From: Lepus europaeus
Taxonomy: Eukaryota; Chordata; Mammalia; Lagomorpha; Leporidae
Assembly (NCBI RefSeq): GCF_033115175.1
Contig: NC_084827.1
Coordinates: 126,007,701-126,071,700 of the forward strand
DNA: 64,000 nucleotides
Direction of reading: 5' to 3'
How positions within the stretch are numbered: position 1 is the first letter of the stretch; the number at the start of each line of letters is the position of its first letter. Under the pieces are notes generated by a model. It made no database searches. It saw only the letters and a program-made list of their open reading frames with translations, and was not told the origin of the DNA. The translations under genes and the position numbers were made by a program. Below are positions 37,900-47,343 of this stretch, piece by piece.

Positions 37900-38575
37900 T
37901 ATAAATAAATGAATTGAAAGTTTAATGTGGAATCAGATAACCATAGAGTCTCAAAGTGCCTCCTCACAAAGCATTTACTAATTACAAAAAGGAAAAATAT
38001 GACTGTATAGTAGAAAAGCCTTACCATCACCTCTATAACCAAACAATCTAAATTAAACACTAAAAATGGGATAAATCAAAATTTGGGACCATCAGGTAAG
38101 GCACAACGAAAAGAACACAGTGTTCTATTATATTCCTGCCCAAAATGCACAATCCAAAATTAAATTTCAGGACACTTCAGACAAACTGAAACAGAAAATT
38201 GCCTACAGAATAACTGGCCTGTAGTCTCCACCAGCGTCCAGAGCTTGAAAGTCAAGGAAGAATTAGCTGTTTCCTACTAGAGGAGTCTAAAATGCCATTA
38301 TGCTAAATGAAACAATTAGTTGCTGGCTAGATCCTATTACTACAAAGACACAGAGATAATTAGAAAAGCCTGAATTAGGTCTGAGACTTGGATGGTAATA
38401 ATACATCAATTTTAATGTCCAGATTTTGATGATAGTGTCGTGGTTGTGTAAGAGAATGTCCTTGTTTGTAAAAAGTACACCTCACAGTTTTGGAGGATAA
38501 AGAGACAAGTCAGTAAATAACTCTCAAGTGGTTGAAAAAAAAAAACAGTGGTTTGTACTATGCATTCAATTTTTT
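37900..38575 (+). repeat. Ancient interspersed repeat remnant, family not assigned
   Basis: AAATTTCAGGACACTTCAGACAAACTG, TGATGATAGTGTCGTGGTTG, GTAAGAGAATGTCCTTGTTTG and TAACTCTCAAGTGGTTGAAA occur in a common order I have seen in old mammalian repeats, but I cannot name the family. Confidence 0.35.
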
Positions 38576-38636
38576 GTATTTTCAGGTTATTTTTGATTAA
38601 GTAAAGTAATAACCATATAATAATATCCCTTTGCTT

Positions 38637-39425
38637 AAAACTGTTCTATGACTTCCTATTGCCTGTAGGAAAAAATATCAAAATCCTAGAAATGAACTAT
38701 TAGACATTTTATGATCTTGTCCTGATTTGCTTTTCCAGTCTCATTTTGTTGAATTTCTTCTTTTGGCTGCCACTGGTGTTCTCTTCATTCCTTAATACTC
38801 ATGCTGTTTTGAAATACAAGCTCCCAGGACCAGGTTCGTGGTACAGCAGGTTGGGCTGCCACCTGCTATGCCTGCATCCCATATGAGCTCTGATTTGAGT
38901 TCTGGCTGCTCCAGTTCCAATCCAGCTCCTTAATGGTGCATCTGGGAAAGCAGCAGAGGATGGCACTAGTCCTTGGACCCCTGCACCAATGTGGGAGACA
39001 CTGGTGAGGCTCCTGGCCCCTGGCTCCGGCTGGCCCAGTCCTGGCCATTATGGCCATTTGGAGAGTGACCAGTGAATGGAAGTCTCTATCTTTCTCTCTA
39101 AGTCTTTCAAATAAATAAAATAAATCTTAAAAAAAAAAAAAAAAGGAAAGAAAAGAAATACAAAGTCCATGGGCTTACTGTGCCCACTGCTTCAAACATC
39201 CTCCAATATATATTATCATGTACATCAAGTTTATTTTCTGTAAGACCTTTCTCAAACCTTTGCTCAGGCCATTTCTCCATTATTAATTCTCACAGCACTA
39301 CGTAGTTTCTCATCATAATTACAGGTTTGTTAATTGATTAAAGTGTCTTCTATTACTCTACTTCTTGAAGATAGAATTATGTCGACTCACCACAGTCCCG
39401 CCAAAGATCTAGGCCAGAGAAGAGT
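38637..39425 (+). mobile_element. L2-like ancient LINE remnant, split by a CSINE
   Basis: Words reminiscent of the L2 3' region (TTCTATGACTTCCTATTGCC, CTCAGGCCATTTCTCC, ACTTCTTGAAGATAGAATTATG-like). A CSINE lies at 38,828-39,145. Diverged; family call tentative. Confidence 0.4.
38828..39145 (+). mobile_element. CSINE
   Basis: TTCGTGGTACAGCAGGTTGGG head and pure A-tail; GAAATACAA occurs on both sides (about 38,813 and 39,153). Confidence 0.88.
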
Positions 39426-39589
39426 AAACAATTTTAATAAATACATGAGATGTTTAAAATGAATCAGCCTTCTCTCTTATACCTGCAGCCTTTTTTTTTT
39501 TTTTTTTTTTGGTGTGTAAACAAGTTCAAATCTTTCCAGACTTAAATCATTTCCTCACTTGCATCCACATTTCAGCTGCATTGCAGTTT

Positions 39590-40043
39590 TCCAGCTTCTC
39601 TTCTCACCCAGATTTCAACAGAGCATATGTACCTGTTTGCAGCTCAGTCTGCAAAGCCACACTGTCGAGGATGAGCAGGGCAGCGGTGACTTTTCCCACA
39701 CAGAGTCCTCGGGAAAGGCTTTGGTGAATATGTCCATGTTTATTTACAGGCATGTACGTTATAAGGGGCAGGTAGAAGGGGCGTAACCGACTCTGGGGAA
39801 CACTAACTATAGGACAGAATGGACACTCACACCAATATGCTTATCCAATCAGCTTGAAGGTCAAGTAGTCGGGATGGTTCCCCAGGTGGCCCTAATGGGC
39901 CTAGGCAACATCTTGGAGTTGTTTGCCTGATTGGCAGAAGGCGGGGGTGGGGAGAAGTATGCCTGGGCTCAGCTAACTGCTGAGATCGCCCACACCTGTT
40001 ACTTCCATTGCCTAAGCTCCCAGGTAATCCTCAGTCCTCTACA
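39590..40043 (-). mobile_element. LTR-like sequence (boundaries uncertain)
   Basis: On the - strand it begins TGTAGAGGACTG at 40,043, contains two ATTGG words, then CTTATAA followed about 15 bases later by AATAAA (complement near 39,740-39,747), the order of a retroviral U3-R. I could not find a matching CA end with a target duplication, so the left boundary is a guess. Confidence 0.45.
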
Positions 40044-40208
40044 GTCAAACTTCCAGCCTTAGCATCCACCAGAATTGGTGTTTGCCAAGATGGCTATAAC
40101 CTCCTAAAAAGCAGACCAAATTAACAAGTTTTCATATATTACATGAATTGCTCTCATCAACTTCCTTAATGTTTAATTCTTCTTGCACGTCTTTGATCAT
40201 CTCTTTTT

Positions 40209-40298
40209 TTTATTGATGTATTCGGGTTTTGTTTTTTGTTTTTTGTTTTAGTTTTTTTTTAGAAAGCTTTTACTTAATGAATACAAATTTCATAGGAA
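40209..40298 (-). mobile_element. Very short LINE-1 insertion (about 90 bp)
   Basis: Contains only the last bases of a LINE-1 3' end (complement of CTTTTACTTAATGAATACAA) plus an impure T-rich tail, between perfect 15-bp duplications TGATCATCTCTTTTT at 40,194-40,208 and 40,299-40,313. Confidence 0.75.
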
Positions 40299-40499
40299 TG
40301 ATCATCTCTTTTTATTCCTATACTGGCTCTTTGTTTTCATTCTATCTCTCTAATTAAATGTTCCTTCAAAAAATAGTTAATATCTACCATATTCCAGGAA
40401 TAACTAGTGTTATGATAGTATATAAACAAATAGCCCTTCTTCATGGAGTTCATATGTTTGATATTAGAATTCTCCCAGATTATATCATTGGCCCAAAAC

Positions 40500-41012
40500 T
40501 TTTCTTATTTTGCCAAGTTTTCTCTTGGTGATCTCATTCATTCTCCATCCATGGGTTAGTTTGTGATTCCCTAATTCTGTCCCCCAGTTTAGCCATCTTC
40601 CAAGACTTTCATGCTGGATATCATCACTTAGACATAATCTAGGAATCTTTCAACTAGGTATGTCCAAAAAACCTTTATCTTTTCCTTAATCAGATCTCCA
40701 CTGAGTAGTACTCAACCACCTAAAGCAGAAATTAACCTTAAATTCTTCCTCTCCTTTCTCTCTCATATCCAATCACCACTGCTGGCTACATTTACCTTAT
40801 TTCTCTACCGTTCTCTTAACTGCTCTCTTTCCCCACCCTTGTCCCATTTGTATCCTCTAATAGCTGCCAGAATGATCTAATGATTGCACAATTTCAGATG
40901 CTTAAATGCTTTAGAAAGTTCCCCTATCACATAAAAGATAAAGCCTGTATCTTCATCATGACATAAAAACCCCTGCAATCCATATCCTGCTTCATTCACC
41001 AGTTTCCTGTTT
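40500..41012 (+). mobile_element. L2-like ancient LINE remnant
   Basis: Order of words as in L2 3' regions: TATGTCCAAAAAACC, CTCATATCCAATCACC, GCCAGAATGATCTAATGATT, ATAAAGCCTGTATC, CCTGCAATCCATATCCTGC. Confidence 0.42.
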
Positions 41013-41049
41013 TGCTGTTCAATTTAAAGATTTTGCTGATTAAGTTGGA

Positions 41050-41734
41050 CCACGTGGAGAGTTCATACCAAGGCATACCAAGGAAGGACTGACTTCTAAA
41101 GACTTGGGTTGCATGAGGAAGACACCCGGCAGAAGAGGATGTGGAATGCAAGGGAATAAGGAATGCTTCTTATTCAGGACCTCTGACATTCAGGTTGTGG
41201 CCGCAGAATTCTCTGTGGAGGAGTGGATATGACTGGACCCTGACCAGAGAGCTTTATACAAAGATATACTACTGGAGAAATACAGGAACTTAATCTCCCT
41301 GGATAGCTCTCCTAACTGTGTCATGGAAGAATTACCACCAGTAGAGAACAATAATACAGGAGAAATATTCCAAACAATGGTGTTGGAATAAAACTGAGAA
41401 ATCAGAAGCTTATTTCAGGAAAAAAAAATTTTAAGTGTGACTTTGGAGAGATGATGAAAGAAATCATAAAGGAGTACTCATGACCCATAAAAAATTCACT
41501 GGTAGAAGGGATTCACATGGTGAACAAGATGCAGGAAATAAGTCTATTAATTACACACTTAGGTTAATCTTTTACTTCAAAGTGGCTGACCTGCATAAAT
41601 TTCAAACTGAAGGAAAACTTGATGAATTTAATTAAATTGAAAAGACAATATTTCCTGTTTGTCCACTTCCAAGAATTCTTCCTATGGACCAAACCAGAAT
41701 GTCTAATAAATATGGGAATGATAAAAAAAAAAAA
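41050..41734 (+). pseudogene. KRAB zinc-finger gene retrocopy, truncated before the fingers
   Basis: A KRAB A-box reads through 41,191-41,301 (VAAEFSVEEW, then LDPDQRALYKDILLEKYRNLISL split by one stop). An in-frame TGA at 41,230-41,232 sits where a Cys or Leu codon is usual. A KRAB-B-like and linker segment follow without introns. The linker has words typical of one primate/mammal KRAB-ZNF group (DLHKFQTEGKL, then SNKYGND). The copy stops in an A12 tract at 41,723-41,734, before any C2H2 finger. Continuity of exons normally separated by introns argues for a processed copy. The parent gene cannot be named from this. Confidence 0.72.
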
Positions 41735-41751
41735 TTAGGTGTTCATAATGG

Positions 41752-41925
41752 TTAACATCAAAGTCTGGAGCCACACTGCTTAGGTTTGAACACCAGCTCT
41801 CTCACTTATTACCTCCGTTTCCTCAACTGTGAAATGCGTGTAATAGCTGCTATCTCATAAGATTATTTCGAAGGCTGGGTCAATACAAATATGCTCAAAT
41901 CGGCCCCTGGTACATATTAACCATA
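41752..41925 (+). mobile_element. MIR SINE
   Basis: AAAGTCTGGAGCCACACTGC, GTTTGAACACCAGCTCT, CACTTATTACCTCCG, TTTCCTCAACTGTGAAATG form the MIR head and core. It directly follows the KRAB retrocopy. Confidence 0.7.
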
Positions 41926-42339
41926 TCAGGCTGCTTCAATAGTTCTGTCTTGATTCATTCTTCCACCTTCCAAAATATATTAGGAACCCGACATTTGATT
42001 TACTACCCAGAATATCGTTATCAATTACAACTTATTTGATGTAGAGCTGATGTCATAAGCGAATATCCTCTAATCGTGATGTTTCCTCTTCTAATCTCAC
42101 AAATGTAGTTCCTTCAATCGTTATTTTGCTGTGGATCAGAAATGTAGTTTCCGAACCAAATAATTTAAAGATGAGAGGACCCGATTTCTACGTTGGACGA
42201 CTCGGAAGCCAGGAAGCACGGTCCAAGGTTCAAACGTCTGATACACAAAACTGTAAACAATTTTATTCTTCCCAAGCTTCCTACGGCCTCTTCAATACTC
42301 CAGGCGGATACCGCAATCGCTATCATTTCAGGAAAGCAC
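41926..42339. other. Upstream flank of the DNAJC10 promoter
   Basis: AT-rich sequence grading into the CpG island from about 42,180; no repeat recognised, so it may hold native regulatory DNA. Confidence 0.5.
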
Positions 42340-42475
42340 CCAAATTTCCCGCGCCCCGCGGCACCCAGCAAACTCCCCGCAGCCCCGGCTTCCCTTTCAG
42401 GACCGGGTCACAGACAGATCGCACCGCGAACCCGCCCTCCGGGTTTCCCGGTCGCCCGGGCAACGGAAGCAGGAA

Positions 42476-42483
42476 GGGGCGGG
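42476..42483 (+). promoter_or_regulatory. GC box GGGGCGGG
   Basis: Exact Sp/KLF GC-box core in the upstream half of the CpG island. An isolated GC box in GC-rich DNA is weak evidence by itself. Confidence 0.4.
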
Positions 42484-42615
42484 CCTCGTCGGCCTCCGTT
42501 CCGCTGGCCTGCCGCGTCCGTGCGGGGGCGCGGGCTGCCCGGACACAGCGTGCCCTTCAGCTCCGGGTGAGAGCCGGAGCCAGAGCCGGAGCCGGAGCCG
42601 GATCCCGCACAATGG

Positions 42616-42623
42616 CCACGTCA
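42616..42623 (-). promoter_or_regulatory. UPRE-like element TGACGTGG
   Basis: The + strand reads CCACGTCA, which is TGACGTGG on the - strand, an exact match to the unfolded-protein-response element bound by XBP1 and ATF6. It lies about 150 bp upstream of the probable DNAJC10 exon 1. DNAJC10 is known to be induced by ER stress, so the site is a plausible cause. A CAAT word is adjacent, but the spacing does not match the classical ERSE (CCAAT-N9-CCACG). Binding is inferred, not shown. Confidence 0.6.
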
Positions 42624-42721
42624 ACCTAAACCTGCACCACCCTGTCACGCTGCCGCTGCCGTCGCAGGCGCCGCGCCCTGCAGGCCCGTGGCCGGTCAGG
42701 CCGGCCTACTCCCCTACGCCT

Positions 42722-42739
42722 TTCCCACAATGCCTGGCG
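42722..42739 (+). promoter_or_regulatory. ZNF143/THAP11 (Staf)-type binding site
   Basis: TTCCCACAATGCCTGGCG agrees with the published 18-bp SBS consensus YWCCCRNMATSCMYYRCR at 17 of 18 positions, including the CCCA and ATGC cores. ZNF143 sites commonly sit within 100 bp upstream of TATA-less CpG-island starts, which fits here. Confidence 0.6.
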
Positions 42740-42744
42740 CCAGG

Positions 42745-42753
42745 CCCCGCCCC
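42745..42753 (-). promoter_or_regulatory. GC box (CCCCGCCCC on + strand)
   Basis: Sp/KLF-type site six bases downstream of the ZNF143-like motif and just before the inferred transcription start, making a compact proximal promoter. Confidence 0.45.
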
Positions 42754-42769
42754 GGCTCCCCGTGGATAC

Positions 42770-42958
42770 CGGCGCGCTAGGAGCCGACTGGCGCTGGCTG
42801 CGCGCGCTCTTCGCTGCCGGTGCGTCTCGTCCTCCCCTCTCCCGAGCACGGGGCCCCGGCGGCCGGAGAGTGCGTGCTTCCCTCCCGCCAGCACGGTTTG
42901 GGCTCGGCTGGGCGGAGTCCGGCGCTGGGATCGAGGATGAGGAGCTGCTGCAGGCGAG
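42770..42958 (+). other. DNAJC10: DNAJC10 exon 1, non-coding (start approximate)
   Basis: The right boundary is a GAG/GTGGGC donor at 42,958/42,959 inside the CpG island, placed suitably for splicing to the exon 2 acceptor at 44,723. The start is not determined by the sequence and is set just downstream of the GC box. A second good donor, CACAG/GTAAGG at 43,531/43,532, could end a longer or alternative first exon. The exon contains an ATG at 42,937 that would open an upstream ORF. Confidence 0.5.
42937..42958 (+). promoter_or_regulatory. uORF1 start, completed across the exon 1/2 splice
   Basis: ATG at 42,937 opens seven codons, then the last base of exon 1 joins AT of exon 2 to give one Asp codon followed immediately by TAA (44,726-44,728). 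The eight-residue uORF exists only if the 42,958 donor is used. Confidence 0.4.
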
Positions 42959-43809
42959 GTGGGCACGGGCCAGGGGGCCCCGGGACCTCCGGGAAGGGGA
43001 GGGGTGAGATGCCTGCGCGCCGGGGTGTCCCCTCCTCTCCGCCCCTACCGCCGGCGTACGGGCTCGCTCCGCACCTGCTTCCCGCTGTTCCCCGCTGCAC
43101 CCTTCGTCTGCCCGGCCGTCCGCCGCCCCTGGCTCCAGTTCCGCACTTCAGCCCGGTTGCTCAGGCTGCCTTCTCCCTCCCTCAGCCGCCAGCAGGACTT
43201 GACAGTGCATGCCCCCAACACAGCCCCGTCTCCACAGTGCCCCATCCGGCGCTGGAGGGAGGGCGGCTTCGCAGCGTTCGCGTAGCCTTGACCTGCGGCG
43301 TCCACCTGTGCTGCCGCTGGGGCCCTGGGCCGGGCAGCCACGCCCACGCTGACCCGGAGCCGCCGCTAAGCCTGGAGCACCTGACCCCGAAGTGCGGAGT
43401 GAGAACGGGCTCTCCTTTTCTGTGGTGGCTTGTGTTCTGGGTATCTGTTCATCGCTCTCGGTGTGTTTTACAAAGGTCTGTGTTTATGAGAGGAAAAGCA
43501 GGGCTTAGAAAGGAGGAAGACTGATTCACAGGTAAGGAGAAATTCTTCTTAAATCGAGAATTGAATTGAGAAAGCAGAAACTGACAGGATGCCCGGGAAG
43601 TTAGATTTTTCAGAGCTTTCTGAGATTTTTGGAACGAAACTACACGCTTAGATATGATGTGAAGATTATTTTTACCTTGGAGAGGTGGACAGGTCTAAAT
43701 AACTGAGTTCCTTCTCCGTTTCTGTTTCTTTTCCTATTTCTGTTTCTACCAAGCATGAAGTTTGCAGTAGAATTACACTGGTAGTTTGCAGTTTTTATTC
43801 TGGTGTGTT

Positions 43810-44096
43810 TTAAAAAAGATTTATTTGTAAGTTAGAGAGAGAGAGGTCTTCCATCCGCTGGTTCACTACCCAAATGGCTGCAGCAGCCAGAGCTGAGCTG
43901 ATCCAAAGCCAGGAGCCAGGAGCTGTTTCTAGGGTCTCCCACATGGGTGCAGGGGCCCAAAGACTGGGCCACCCTCCATTGCTTTTCCAGGCACATTAAC
44001 AGGGAGCTGGATCAGAAGTGGAGCAGCAGGGACTTGAACTGGTACCCATATGGGATGCCGGGGCTTTAACCTGCTTGTGCCACAGCGCCGGCCCCT
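43810..44096 (-). mobile_element. CSINE in DNAJC10 intron 1
   Basis: AAAAAGATTTATTTGTAAG to TGCCACAGCGCCGGCCCC. Confidence 0.9.
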
Positions 44097-44488
44097 ATCC
44101 TAATGTTTGTATAAAACAGTGTCCACCGAAATTCACTTTAGCTGACTTATGAGAAAACTCAGGGAAAAAGGATGTCCCTTTAAGAGTGTAACTCACTGCC
44201 TTGTTAGGAACAGTTTAGGAAGACGGTGGGCCCTTTGAGAGGAATCTGCTGCTAGTCCCCTCAAAGGGTATTTCCTGGAAATGAGATTTGATTAAAAAAA
44301 ACTAGACAGCCTTAAGGGGATAAAGAAGTAAATAAAACAGAAACTAGTATTACTAAAAGACAACACTGGGGAAAAACAGGAAAGAAAGCTTATTTCCACC
44401 CTGTGTTGTGATGCCAATAAGAAGCTCTAACTATAAATTGCTGGGCATGTATGTAAGTGTTCTAACTAGTTACCACCACTCACTACCT

Positions 44489-44504
44489 TTTTTTTTCTTT
44501 TTCT

Positions 44505-44538
<34 letters not shown>
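44489..44538. repeat. Poly-T tract in DNAJC10 intron 1
   Basis: Nearly pure T with few C, 186 bases upstream of the exon 2 acceptor; probably the remnant tail of an antisense retroelement. Confidence 0.85.
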
Positions 44539-44541
<3 letters not shown>

Positions 44542-44772
44542 ATCTTGAGTGGTCTCACAAATCTGGATCTTTGAATGTGGAAGCAGTGAAGAAAGGAGTC
44601 CAGAGTCTGGGGCACTGATAATGATTTGCAGAGATTGTATTGCTGACCATGTTATTTGATAAAAACGTGTAATTGCTGGTTAATTTGAAACACATTTTTA
44701 ATTACCTGGTTTCTTTCCTTTAGATTAACACTTTGGAGCCAATTTTGTAAGGCCTGATTGAACCTTGAAGTA

Positions 44773-44826
44773 ATGTGGACAAAAGTTCGCAGAGTTGCAT
44801 ATTATATCAACTGGAACCAGCAGTGA
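44773..44826 (+). promoter_or_regulatory. uORF2 in the DNAJC10 leader (17 codons)
   Basis: ATG with G at -3 (moderate context), 17 sense codons, TGA at 44,824-44,826. It ends 43 bases before the main start, short for efficient reinitiation. Confidence 0.55.
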
Positions 44827-44832
44827 ATCTTA

Positions 44833-44844
44833 ATGTTCACTTAA
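44833..44844 (+). promoter_or_regulatory. uORF3 in the DNAJC10 leader (3 codons)
   Basis: ATG, two more codons, TAA. It ends 25 bases before the main ATG. Confidence 0.5.
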
Positions 44845-44869
44845 ATCAGAGCTTGTATTAAAAAAGAGA

Positions 44870-45073
44870 ATGGGAGTCTGCTTAAATAAAGATGCCTATA
44901 TCAGAGACTTGAAAAGGATCGGTTTCTGTTTTCTGATAGTGTATATGGCCATTTTAGTGGGCACAGATCAGGATTTTTATAGTTTACTTGGAGTGTCCAA
45001 AACTGCAAGCAGCAGAGAAATAAGGCAAGCTTTCAAGAAATTGGCATTGAAGCTACATCCTGATAAAAATCCG
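44870..45073 (+). CDS. DNAJC10: DNAJC10 exon 2 coding: signal peptide and most of the J domain (residues 1-68)
   Basis: Sixty-eight codons starting at the only strong-context ATG. Residues 1-32 form a signal peptide: a charged stretch around residues 7-16, then a hydrophobic core ([10 protein letters not shown]). The J domain starts near residue 35 with DFYSLLGV, and the HPD motif that stimulates the ATPase of BiP is H63-P64-D65 (45,056-45,064). The donor is CCG/GTAGGT. Compared with the human protein as I remember it, the N-terminus differs at residue 4 (Cys for Trp), residue 9 (Ala for Asp) and residues 18-19 (Gly-Phe for Ile-Leu), all in or before the cleaved signal peptide; the mature J domain looks unchanged. 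Unspliced read-through would meet a stop within about ten codons. Confidence 0.97.
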
Positions 45074-45375
45074 GTAGGTAAAAAAAATGTTTTAAGTACC
45101 TGATTGTGGTATTTTAGTATGTTTTTGTGTTTTTATTTAAAGTGTTCAACATACTAAGAACAATTCTACATCAAAACCTGTAATTAAGTTGCTATGCTAA
45201 AATAGAAAAAAGCAAGGGGTTCTGATTTAGAACTGTGTGATGGAATGACAACACCAAAAATGCCAGCCTTAACTTGTAAACTAATTTGCAGCCGTTCTAT
45301 TAAAGACATTAATCTCAAAACAGTAATGTCTGAGGTAGTTTTCTTAGTAAAGTGAGTTGAGATTAAGTGTTTTAG

Positions 45376-45640
45376 TACAAAGGGGCCATCATTGGCGAAG
45401 CATTTGAGACACCAGTTACGCTCACATCGCTTGTTGGAATGCCTGGGTCGAAGTCAGGCTTCACTGCTGATTGCAGCTTTCTGAGTGTGCATTCTGAATG
45501 GCAGCAAGTGGTGACTTCGGTGGCTGGAGCTCTGCCACTCAGAGAGATCCAGACAGAAGGGTCCACCCAGCCCCAGCAGATGGGAGTTCTCTCTCTCTCT
45601 GTCTTTTGAATAAATAAGTAAAATTTTTTTAAAAATATAT
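45376..45640 (+). mobile_element. CSINE (degraded) in DNAJC10 intron 2
   Basis: Diverged body and TCTCTCTCTCTGTC-TTTTGAATAAATAAGTAAAA tail. Confidence 0.65.
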
Positions 45641-46002
45641 ATTTTAGAACAGTAGCAGGGGAATTTCTTTAAAATTCAGGGTATGTGTTACTAAATTAAC
45701 AGTAATAGCTAATAGCGTGCTTTAACTTTTGCTATTCTGTGCATATATCCATAGACGAGAGTTCAGAAGTCTTGTAAACAAGAACTTTAAGAACAGCCAA
45801 ATACAGTGCTTACACATCCAATAATATTTTTAAATTAGTTTTAATTTTTATGGCATTTTTATAAGTTATCTAATCAACCCTTAGTAAGATTTAGCCTTCA
45901 TTAGTGACAAAAAAGACATAGTTATACTTTTTTCTTGATGGAATTTTTAAATAGGATTATTTCATTTTGCATAAAGCTTAACATTAGACACTATTTGTTT
46001 TT

Positions 46003-46316
46003 TAAGATTTATTTATTTGAAAGAGTTACAGAGAGACATAGAGACAGAGACGGGTAACATTCACTGGTTCACTCCCTAAATGGCCGCAATGGCTGGAGCT
46101 GAGCTGATACGAAGCCAGGAGCTTCCTCTGGGTCTCTCTCAGAGGTACAAGGACACAAAAACTTGGGCCATCCTCTACCATTTCCCATGTATTCCCAGGC
46201 CATTAGCAGGGAGCTGGATTGGAAGTGGAGCAGCCAGGACTTGAACTGGCACCCATATGGGATGCCGGTGCTGCAGCCTGGGACTTTAACCCACTGCGCA
46301 ACAGTGCCAGGCCCCC
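46003..46316 (-). mobile_element. CSINE in DNAJC10 intron 2
   Basis: AAGATTTATTTATTTGAAAG to GCAACAGTGCCAGGCCCCC. Confidence 0.9.
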
Positions 46317-46450
46317 ACAATATTTCTTTGAAACTATTAGTTATCTTTTTCATTATGATTTTTGTCTTTTCAGATTTGTCTTTAAAATTTCAGAATGTGA
46401 TTTTTAAGTTTTCTTAGAAAGATGGTAGACCTTGTACATCCAAATGTTTT

Positions 46451-46762
46451 TTGTTAGATTTGATTTATTTATTTGAAAGGCAGAATTGCAGAGAAATGAA
46501 GAGACAAACATCTTCCATCCACTGTTTCACTACTCAAGTGGCTCAACAAGTCCCAGCTGGGCCAGACTGAAGCCCAGGAGCCTGGAACTACATCTTGGGC
46601 TCCCATGTGGGTGCAGGTGCCCAAGCACTTGGGCCATCTTCCTCTGCTTACCCAGGTACCTTTGCAGGGAGCTGGATTGGAGATGGAGCAGTTAGGACTC
46701 CCAACTGGCACCAGGGCATTGCAGGAAGCTGTTTTAACTCCCTATACCACAACGCTCACCCC
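46451..46762 (-). mobile_element. CSINE in DNAJC10 intron 2
   Basis: TTTATTTATTTGAAAGGCAG to ACCACAACGCTCACCCCC. Confidence 0.88.
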
Positions 46763-47027
46763 CAGATATTTTTAAACATAAGAGTCCTTTGAAAACCAGT
46801 TCTGTGAAACAGTAACAAAAGATATTTCTTATGCAATTTTGAATTGGTACTCTGGTTAATTCTTATTTAATTTTCTGGTTGGAGCATATATCTTTTTATA
46901 GTTAATGTGTTGATTTTGCCTCAAATAGAAAAATAACCTATAGACTTATGTAAGTTGTCTTAAAAGCAACAAATATTTATAAAGTGATTCAGAGGACTTA
47001 GTCAATTTTTTTCTCAGCTGAATTTTT

Positions 47028-47343
47028 TTTAAAAGGTTTTTATTTATTTATTTGAAAGGCAGAGTTAAAGAGAGGCAGAGGCAGAGAGGTCTTCCATCCT
47101 CTGGTTCACTCCCCAGATGGCCACAACGGCCAGAGCTGCACCGGTCTGAAGCCAGGAGCCAGGAACTTCTTACAGGTCTCCCACACTGGTACAGGGGCCC
47201 AAGTCCTTGGGCAATCTTCTACTGTTTTCCCAGGCCATATAGAGAGCTGGATCGGAAGTGGAGCCAGCCAGGACTCAAACCAGCACCCATATGGGATGCT
47301 GGCTCTGCAGGTGTTGGCCTTACTATGCCACAGCACTGGCCCC
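47028..47343 (-). mobile_element. CSINE in DNAJC10 intron 2
   Basis: TTATTTATTTATTTGAAAGG to GCCACAGCACTGGCCCC, 274 bases before exon 3. Confidence 0.9.

Larger units (their letters stand above)
42340..43400 (+). promoter_or_regulatory. DNAJC10: CpG-island promoter of DNAJC10
   Basis: The base composition changes abruptly from AT-rich intergenic DNA to a GC- and CpG-dense block with many CGCG, GCGC and CCGG words, ending about 1.3 kb before the coding exon. No TATA box is seen at a sensible place, so start-site selection is probably dispersed. GC boxes, a ZNF143-like site and an unfolded-protein-response element sit in its upstream half. A short GGAGCC hexamer array (about 42,568-42,602) lies immediately before the stress element. 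Confidence 0.9.
44724..44869 (+). other. DNAJC10: DNAJC10 exon 2, 5' untranslated part
   Basis: A pyrimidine tract and TTTAG precede 44,724. The 146-base leader contains two ATGs before the main start, each opening a short ORF. The main ATG at 44,870 has A at -3 and G at +4, a strong initiation context. Confidence 0.85.

Noticed and set aside
42126-42629. A 167-codon frame upstream of DNAJC10 as a divergent or upstream gene
   Set aside because: Composition-driven (Arg/Ala/Pro-rich), crosses promoter motifs and has no family signature.
42820-43524. Open frames of up to 234 codons in the CpG island on both strands
   Set aside because: GC-rich DNA lacks stop codons by chance; several overlapping frames on both strands are open and none has a recognisable domain.
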